DNA of 64,000 bases from Candidatus Saccharimonadota bacterium (lineage in GTDB: Bacteria; Patescibacteriota; Saccharimonadia; Saccharimonadales; Saccharimonadaceae). Position numbers and translations under genes: made by a program. The first letter of the stretch is position 1. The number at the start of each line of letters is the position of its first letter. Under the pieces are notes generated by a model that was given only the letters and a program-made list of their open reading frames with translations, ran no database searches and was not told the DNA's origin. The stretch covers positions 186,001-250,000 of the forward strand of contig JAFVBJ010000002.1 of NCBI GenBank assembly GCA_017480035.1, read 5' to 3'. Positions 60,369 to 64,000 of this stretch are shown here, piece by piece.

Positions 60369-60671
60369 TTACTCCGATAAGAACCATTTGATGGCTTTGA
60401 AAAACAAGAGAAAGAATCCGGCGACGACAGCGATAATGGCGGTTAATCCGCCGAAGATGATAAGATTTGCGGTAAATTTATCGAGGAAACTTTCCCCTTC
60501 GGGCTGACTGCCTTCTTCCGCTACATCTTCATCGTCTTCGTCGAAGTAATAATCTTCGTCTTCTTCGAAGAATTCCTCCGCCAGATGCTTCGGTTCGCCA
60601 TTCTTTCCGAAGTGGCCGAGCGTGATATATATCCGCTCCTTAACGGTTGGTTTTTCATTGGGATTTTTCAT
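60369..60671 (-). CDS. Small single-helix membrane protein B (100 aa)
   Basis: N-terminal IYITLGHFGKNGEPKHL, a very acidic run (EEFFEEDEDYYFDEDDEDVAEE) around residues 33-54, then a hydrophobic C-terminal segment (LIIFGGLTAIIAVVAGFFLLFF) with a short tail. Likely a tail-anchored protein with a negatively charged soluble part. Relative of protein A. AAGGAGGG ribosome site. Function unknown. Confidence 0.65.
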   Translation of the reverse strand: MKNPNEKPTVKERIYITLGHFGKNGEPKHLAEEFFEEDEDYYFDEDDEDVAEEGSQPEGESFLDKFTANLIIFGGLTAIIAVVAGFFLLFFKAIKWFLSE

Positions 60672-60747
60672 ATCTCATTCCCTCCTTGTAATGTGCTGTA
60701 AACAGTTACGATGCCTTTATTTTATCATATTTAGGCGTTTTTGTCAA
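60672..60747 (-). promoter_or_regulatory. Promoter and GCACATT leader of small protein B
   Basis: Minus strand TTGACA (60742-60747), 17-nt spacer, TAAAAT with upstream TG (60719-60724), CTGTTTACAG mini-hairpin, GCACATTAC from 60696 and AAGGAGGG. Exact member of the leader class; GCACAT-to-ATG distance 25 nt. Confidence 0.7.
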
Positions 60748-60773
60748 TGCTTATGGCTTTTGAGCTGAGCATG

Positions 60774-60800
60774 AAAAAGGGCTCGAACCAGACGAGCCTA
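60774..60800 (-). terminator. Terminator of small protein C gene
   Basis: GGCTCG / CGAGCC stem with a T5 run on the minus strand. Confidence 0.85.
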
Positions 60801-60805
60801 GAGGT

Positions 60806-60997
60806 TTAGCTCATAAAATCTTCTTTGATAAGTTTCTTGATGATTGGAATTTTGACTAAGTTGCTGAGTGTGTAGAAGAATTCCAAAATAGCCGAGATGA
60901 ATGCAAAAATGCCGAGTAGGATATGGAATCCCGGTACCCTCTCTTTTTCAGAAGATTTTTTGAGTCCGTTAAAGTGCTTGCTCGCATGTTCTTTCAT
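60806..60997 (-). CDS. Small membrane protein C (63 aa)
   Basis: Basic N-terminus (MKEHASKHFNGLKKSSEKER), one hydrophobic helix with a break (FHILLGIFAFISAILEFFYTLSNLV) and a Lys-rich end. Own promoter (minus: TAGACA 61065-61070, TATAAT 61042-61047), GCCACATTTT in the leader and a TAGGAGG site. Third of a row of single-gene small membrane protein units. Function unknown. Confidence 0.6.
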   Translation of the reverse strand: MKEHASKHFNGLKKSSEKERVPGFHILLGIFAFISAILEFFYTLSNLVKIPIIKKLIKEDFMS

Positions 60998-61095
60998 TTT
61001 TTACCTCCTATGAAATGCGGAAAATGTGGCAACGTATCTATATTATACCATTTTTTGCCGTTTTTGTCTATCGGTGGTATAATTTGATTAGGTTT

Positions 61096-61171
61096 GGGGC
61101 GTTAGCTCAGCTGATAGAGCGCGGCATTCGCATTGCCGAGGTCACGAGTTTGATTCTCGTACGCTCCACCA
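61096..61171 (+). tRNA. tRNA-Ala (CGC)
   Basis: 76-nt cloverleaf with encoded CCA. Anticodon loop TTCGCAT between CGGCA and TGCCG gives CGC. The acceptor GGGGCGT / ACGCTCC has the G3-U70 pair that marks alanine tRNAs. Confidence 0.95.
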
Positions 61172-61186
61172 AAAATTTCTGGACCT

Positions 61187-61212
61187 GAAATCTCTCCGGA
61201 GGTTTCTTTTTA
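61187..61212 (+). terminator. tRNA-Ala terminator, GAAA(T/C)CTC type
   Basis: GAAATCTC-TCCG-GAGGTTTC followed by T5. Nearly identical, in inverted orientation, to the hairpin at 62114-62133. Confidence 0.8.
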
Positions 61213-61302
61213 TTGCCATGTTTATATAAATATGGTATAATATGTTTTGAAACCTCTATTTAGAGGTTTTTGCACATTCACAGTTTAGAAGGAGGAGTAA
61301 AA
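61213..61302 (+). promoter_or_regulatory. Promoter and GCACATT leader with attenuator-like hairpin
   Basis: TTGCCA 61213-61218, 17-nt spacer, TATAAT 61236-61241. GAAACCTC-TATTTA-GAGGTTTTT (61249-61271) forms a terminator-like hairpin right after the start site, joined directly to GCACATTCAC (61272-61281) and AAGGAGGAG before ATG 61303. Confidence 0.7.
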
Positions 61303-62061
61303 ATGAAGGTTTTTACGCTGGTTTTTCTATTGAATCTGATAACTTGTTTTATCGCAAGGCTGCTGCATGGTGGGCGACTCATTGTCGACGACGACAAAGG
61401 CTCGTGGTTTAATACTAAGATTTATTTCATTGCCGGCATTTTAAACCAACCTATTCGAGCTTTCCACTATTTTTCGTATCGTGGCTTCTGTCGTGTTTAT
61501 CTGAATTATTCAGTTTTCGGTTTTAACCCGAAGCGTGCCGGAAAACAGCTCGATAAACTGATGAAAGACGGAGATGTCGTCTGTGGCGTCTCGATTGGTG
61601 CAAAACCAATCGCTTATTCAACCACAAATGGCTTCAAACGGGTACTCATCAACCCTTGCACTCATCCAGAGATACTTCAACCAAAATATTTCTGGCTGAT
61701 TCGCATTTTTGCACCACTATTTAAACTTTTGACTTTTTTGCTCGGTTGGATTTCTATCCTACCGCTTATCTCTGCCGAAGGTGGTCGTTATAGTCTTGCG
61801 CTACTCGCCGACCAACTGTTTTGGATTGGCTATGGCTATCCTGGCGACACAAACGACGATAACAATACACCAGACCTTGGAGATTTATCGAAAACTGGAA
61901 TAGTCATGAGTACATACGATGAATTTCTTGATAATTTAGCTATTTCCGGCATCTATCATGAAGCTGACTGGGTCGAAATCGAGACTTATCACGCTCGTAT
62001 CGGCGACCAAGCTGTCGCGAATGTTTATCAAGACGCAATTGACTTTCTCCTCTTACTCTAA
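61303..62061 (+). CDS. Putative alpha/beta-hydrolase (lipase-like) with N-terminal helix
   Basis: 252 aa from ATG 61303, decided by AAGGAGGAG upstream. N-terminal hydrophobic helix (residues 3-22). DGDVVCGVSIGAKPIAYST holds a GxSxG nucleophile elbow (GVSIG), followed by VLINPCTHPEILQP; later MSTYDEFLDN and TYHARIGDQ could give the Asp and His of a triad. A hydrophobic stretch (LIRIFAPLFKLLTFLLGWISILPLI) inserted in the middle could be a lid or a membrane contact. Single-gene unit. Function inferred from the elbow motif only. Confidence 0.5.
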   Translation: MKVFTLVFLLNLITCFIARLLHGGRLIVDDDKGSWFNTKIYFIAGILNQPIRAFHYFSYRGFCRVYLNYSVFGFNPKRAGKQLDKLMKDGDVVCGVSIGAKPIAYSTTNGFKRVLINPCTHPEILQPKYFWLIRIFAPLFKLLTFLLGWISILPLISAEGGRYSLALLADQLFWIGYGYPGDTNDDNNTPDLGDLSKTGIVMSTYDEFLDNLAISGIYHEADWVEIETYHARIGDQAVANVYQDAIDFLLLL

Positions 62062-62065
62062 AAAT

Positions 62066-62094
62066 TATCCCCGCCTTTCTCGCGGGGATTTTTC
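62066..62094 (+). terminator. Terminator of hydrolase-like gene
   Basis: ATCCCCGC / GCGGGGAT stem followed by a T-rich run. Confidence 0.9.
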
Positions 62095-62107
62095 TGGCCT
62101 TGTACCA

Positions 62108-62138
62108 TAAAAAGAAACCTCCGGAGAGGTTTCTTTTT
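62108..62138 (-). terminator. Terminator of rpoA-rplQ-rplM-rpsI operon
   Basis: GAAACCTC-CGGA-GAGGTTTC (62114-62133) with T runs on both strands; placed just after the rpsI stop. Confidence 0.9.
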
Positions 62139-62147
62139 TGAAACGAA

Positions 62148-62543
62148 TTAACGTTTGCTGAACTGCTCTTTCTTGCGAGCGGAGCGAAGACCGTATTTCT
62201 TGCGCTCTTTTTCGCGTGGATCGCGCTTGACGAAGCCAGCTTTCTTCAAAATTGGGCGAAGATCTGGGAATTCGGTTTGAAGCGCTTTTGAAATAGCGAG
62301 CTTAATTGCGTCAACTTGGCCAGCAAGTCCACCACCAGAAACACGAATTGTGATGTCGTATTCCTTTTGCTTCTGAGTTAAAGCGAGCGGATCGGTAATC
62401 TCTGCAAGGTAGGTTTTATTTCCTGAGAGATAATCGAGGGCTGGTTTGTCGTTGATGGTGATGTTTCCTTTGCCTTTATAGAGACGTGCGCGAGCTGTAG
62501 CAGCTTTGCGGCGTCCGAGACCATAAGTATATTTCTCTGCCAT
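62148..62543 (-). CDS. rpsI: 30S ribosomal protein uS9
   Basis: 131 aa. YTYGLGRRKAATARARLYKGKGNITIN at the start and the basic tail KKYGLRSARKKEQFSKR that reaches the P site. TAATG overlap with rplM; last gene of the operon. Confidence 0.97.
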   Translation of the reverse strand: MAEKYTYGLGRRKAATARARLYKGKGNITINDKPALDYLSGNKTYLAEITDPLALTQKQKEYDITIRVSGGGLAGQVDAIKLAISKALQTEFPDLRPILKKAGFVKRDPREKERKKYGLRSARKKEQFSKR

Positions 62544-62968
62544 TATTTAATCTCCTTTGGATTTTGGGCTGCGTGGGTGTGTTCAGCACCATCGAAAACA
62601 CGAAGGCGAGCCAAACGGTCTGCAGCGAGCTTGTTCTTTGGGAGCATACCCTTGACAGCTTCTTTAATAGCAACAGAAGGATCCTTCTCGACGACTTCTT
62701 CGAGCTTCAAAGAAGTAAGGCCTCCAGGGAAACCACTATGACGGTGGTACATTTTATCGGTCATTTTGTTGCCAGTAACTTTGAGTTCTTTGGCGTTGAT
62801 GACGACAACATAGTCACCATTGTCGATATGTGGGGTGTAGGTAACTTTCGATTTACCCATGAGCTTATCTGCGATAACTACAGCGAGTTTACCGAGAGGA
62901 AGGCTCTTGGCGTCGATAAGATACCATTCACGCTTGATTTCTGATGATTTTTGAGAATAAGTCTTCAT
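62543..62968 (-). CDS. rplM: 50S ribosomal protein uL13
   Basis: 141 aa. REWYLIDAKSLPLGKLAVVIADKLMGKSKVTYTPHIDNGDYVVVINA, KMYHRHSGFPGGL and AVKGMLPKNKL. Standard length. One-base TAATG overlaps with both neighbours. Confidence 0.97.
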   Translation of the reverse strand: MKTYSQKSSEIKREWYLIDAKSLPLGKLAVVIADKLMGKSKVTYTPHIDNGDYVVVINAKELKVTGNKMTDKMYHRHSGFPGGLTSLKLEEVVEKDPSVAIKEAVKGMLPKNKLAADRLARLRVFDGAEHTHAAQNPKEIK

Positions 62969-63351
62969 TATTTATTCTCCTTCTTTGCGGTATCAATGTC
63001 ATCGACAAAGCTGATGGTTGCCATTTCGGAGTTGTCTCCGGTTCTGAAACCAGCTTTTTCGATACGAAGATATCCAGAGTTACGCTTAATCTGCGGAGCG
63101 ATAACGTCCATGAGTAAATCTGCAACTTCGATATCATCAAGGCGAGAGATGAGGAGTCGACGATTAGCGAGGCCACCTTTCTTTGCGATGGTGATAAGTT
63201 TTTCAGTTTCACGGCGCATTTCTTTTGCACGAGCAAGCGTAACGGTAATTGATTGATATTTGATCAAAGAGCACTCGAGCCCACGAAGGAGAGCGCGTCT
63301 CTGGTCGGTTTCACGGCCGAACTTGCGGCCTTTATATCCGTGGCGGTGCAT
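62968..63351 (-). CDS. rplQ: 50S ribosomal protein bL17
   Basis: 127 aa. MHRHGYKGRKFGRETDQRRALLRGLECSLI, the L17 start, and GYLRIEKAGFRTGDNSEMATISFVD. Directly follows rpoA (stop and ATG adjacent). Confidence 0.97.
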   Translation of the reverse strand: MHRHGYKGRKFGRETDQRRALLRGLECSLIKYQSITVTLARAKEMRRETEKLITIAKKGGLANRRLLISRLDDIEVADLLMDVIAPQIKRNSGYLRIEKAGFRTGDNSEMATISFVDDIDTAKKENK

Positions 63352-64000
63352 TTAAACATTTAACTCCGTTAACTTTTCTTTAACTTCGTCAAGCGCTTTT
63401 TGTCCGAAACCTTTAAGTTCTTTGAGGTCGGAGTCGCTTAAGACTACGAGATCGCGGATAGTTTTGATTTCGTTGTTGACAAGAGCGTTGGCAGTACGAG
63501 CAGAAAGGCCGAGCTCTTCGATTGGAAGAGTGAGACCGGTATCTTCTTGCTCGTCATTGGTGCCTGGAGCTGGAGCAGATTCGACCTTGGTTGATCCAGC
63601 AAGGGCGCTATATTGGTTGACTAAGATAGCTGCAGCTTCCTCAAACGCTTCACGAGGGGTGATAGTGCCATCAGTATCAATAGTGATGGTGAGTTGTTGC
63701 AAGTTAGTATCTTGACCAACACGAGTGTTCTCAACTTTGTAGCGAACACGAAGAACTGGGGTAAAGACAGCATCGAGAGCAATCATGTCGCTGTGAATGC
63801 GATCTTCGCCAGATTTTTCAATTGTGAGGTAACCACGACCAGCTTCGACGACAAAATGCATCTTTAAGGTGTAGTTTGGATCGTCGATATGACAAATGGT
63901 CTGGTTTGGGTTAGCGATTTCAACTTCAGCAGGAAGTTTGATGTCGCCAGCGACGACACGAGGATCGCCGTCTTTGGTGCTTTGGTCTTTACCTTTAATT
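63352..64000 (-). CDS. rpoA: RNA polymerase alpha subunit, N-terminus beyond window
   Basis: The frame is open to the right edge (IKGKDQSTKDGDPRVVAGDIKLPAEVEI...), so an internal ATG at 63861 is not the start. Visible are the end of the alpha NTD (GRGYLTIEK ... DAVFTPVLRVRYKVENTRVGQDTNLQQLTITIDTDGTITP) and the alpha CTD (LGLSARTANALVNNEIKTIRDLVVLSDSDLKELKGFGQKALDEVKEKL). Heads the usual rpoA-rplQ-rplM-rpsI order. Confidence 0.95.
   Translation of the reverse strand, partial: IKGKDQSTKDGDPRVVAGDIKLPAEVEIANPNQTICHIDDPNYTLKMHFVVEAGRGYLTIEKSGEDRIHSDMIALDAVFTPVLRVRYKVENTRVGQDTNLQQLTITIDTDGTITPREAFEEAAAILVNQYSALAGSTKVESAPAPGTNDEQEDTGLTLPIEELGLSARTANALVNNEIKTIRDLVVLSDSDLKELKGFGQKALDEVKEKLTELNV

Noticed and set aside
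63352-63861. ATG 63861 as the start of a short alpha subunit
   Set aside because: The frame stays open to the window edge and the upstream residues fit the RpoA N-terminal domain, so the gene is simply cut by the edge.

Overview
The window reads as a low-to-medium GC, streamlined bacterial chromosome, most likely a Candidate Phyla Radiation organism of the Saccharibacteria (TM7) type. The reasons are ribosomal proteins with long charged extensions (uL1), a Gram-positive style capsule module (CpsC/CpsD/CpsB/LytR-CpsA-Psr), sortases, many small orphan membrane proteins and very short intergenic spaces. UGA is used as a normal stop (for example at 26687, 32816 and 58432), so the UGA=Gly code of Gracilibacteria/Absconditabacteria does not apply. 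Lineage is inferred from content, not from a database match.

Layout. 1-6.8 kb: a coiled-coil conserved protein cut by the edge, rlmH, a secreted orphan, then on the minus strand secE-nusG, rplK, cdsA, rplA, rplJ-rplL, with structured leaders on the ribosomal genes, plus vanZ-like and tRNA-Gln. 7-17 kb: diguanylate cyclase, glucan phosphorylase, two small overlapping ORFs, two surface proteins (one broken by an in-frame UGA), a DUF2130 protein, ppa, rarA and an orphan with a 22-codon companion. 17-27.7 kb: a minus-strand envelope block (beta-lactamase-fold protein, CapA, GH97 glucosidase, two sortases, YgjP-type metalloprotease, P-loop kinase, membrane proteins) and tRNA-Trp. 27.8-30.3 kb: GT4 glucan synthase-like plus GH57. 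30.3-44.5 kb: a capsule/surface polysaccharide locus (flippase, polymerase, GT2s, DUF4422, two LicD, IspD/TarI-like, SDR, LCP, CpsB, CpsD, CpsC). 44.7-62 kb: tRNAs, DegV, tRNA-modification genes (tsaC-like, tgt, queA), acyltransferase-like, TPR, holB-like, RluA-type, SleB-like, CorA, HD-like, the folate operon thyA-folA-glyA, three small membrane proteins and a putative alpha/beta hydrolase. 62.1-64 kb: rpoA-rplQ-rplM-rpsI.

Genes that plausibly work together: GlgP, GT4, GH57 and GH97 could build and break alpha-glucan; CpsB/C/D plus LCP regulate and attach the polysaccharide built and exported by the adjacent GT, Wzy and Wzx proteins; ThyA-FolA-GlyA closes the thymidylate cycle.

The most interesting signal is in the gene starts. 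Two classes are visible. Class one (about 14 genes) has an extended -10 box ending 5-7 nt before ATG, so the mRNA should be leaderless. Class two (accessory genes) has a nearly invariant TTGAC-17-TATAAT promoter, often a small hairpin just after the start site, then GCACATT, then AGGAGG and the start codon. Exact GCACAT occurs in seven leaders, always in the sense orientation. The carriers include CdsA, a DegV fatty-acid-binding type protein, a lipase-like protein, a diguanylate cyclase and small membrane proteins. This may be an undescribed post-transcriptional regulon.
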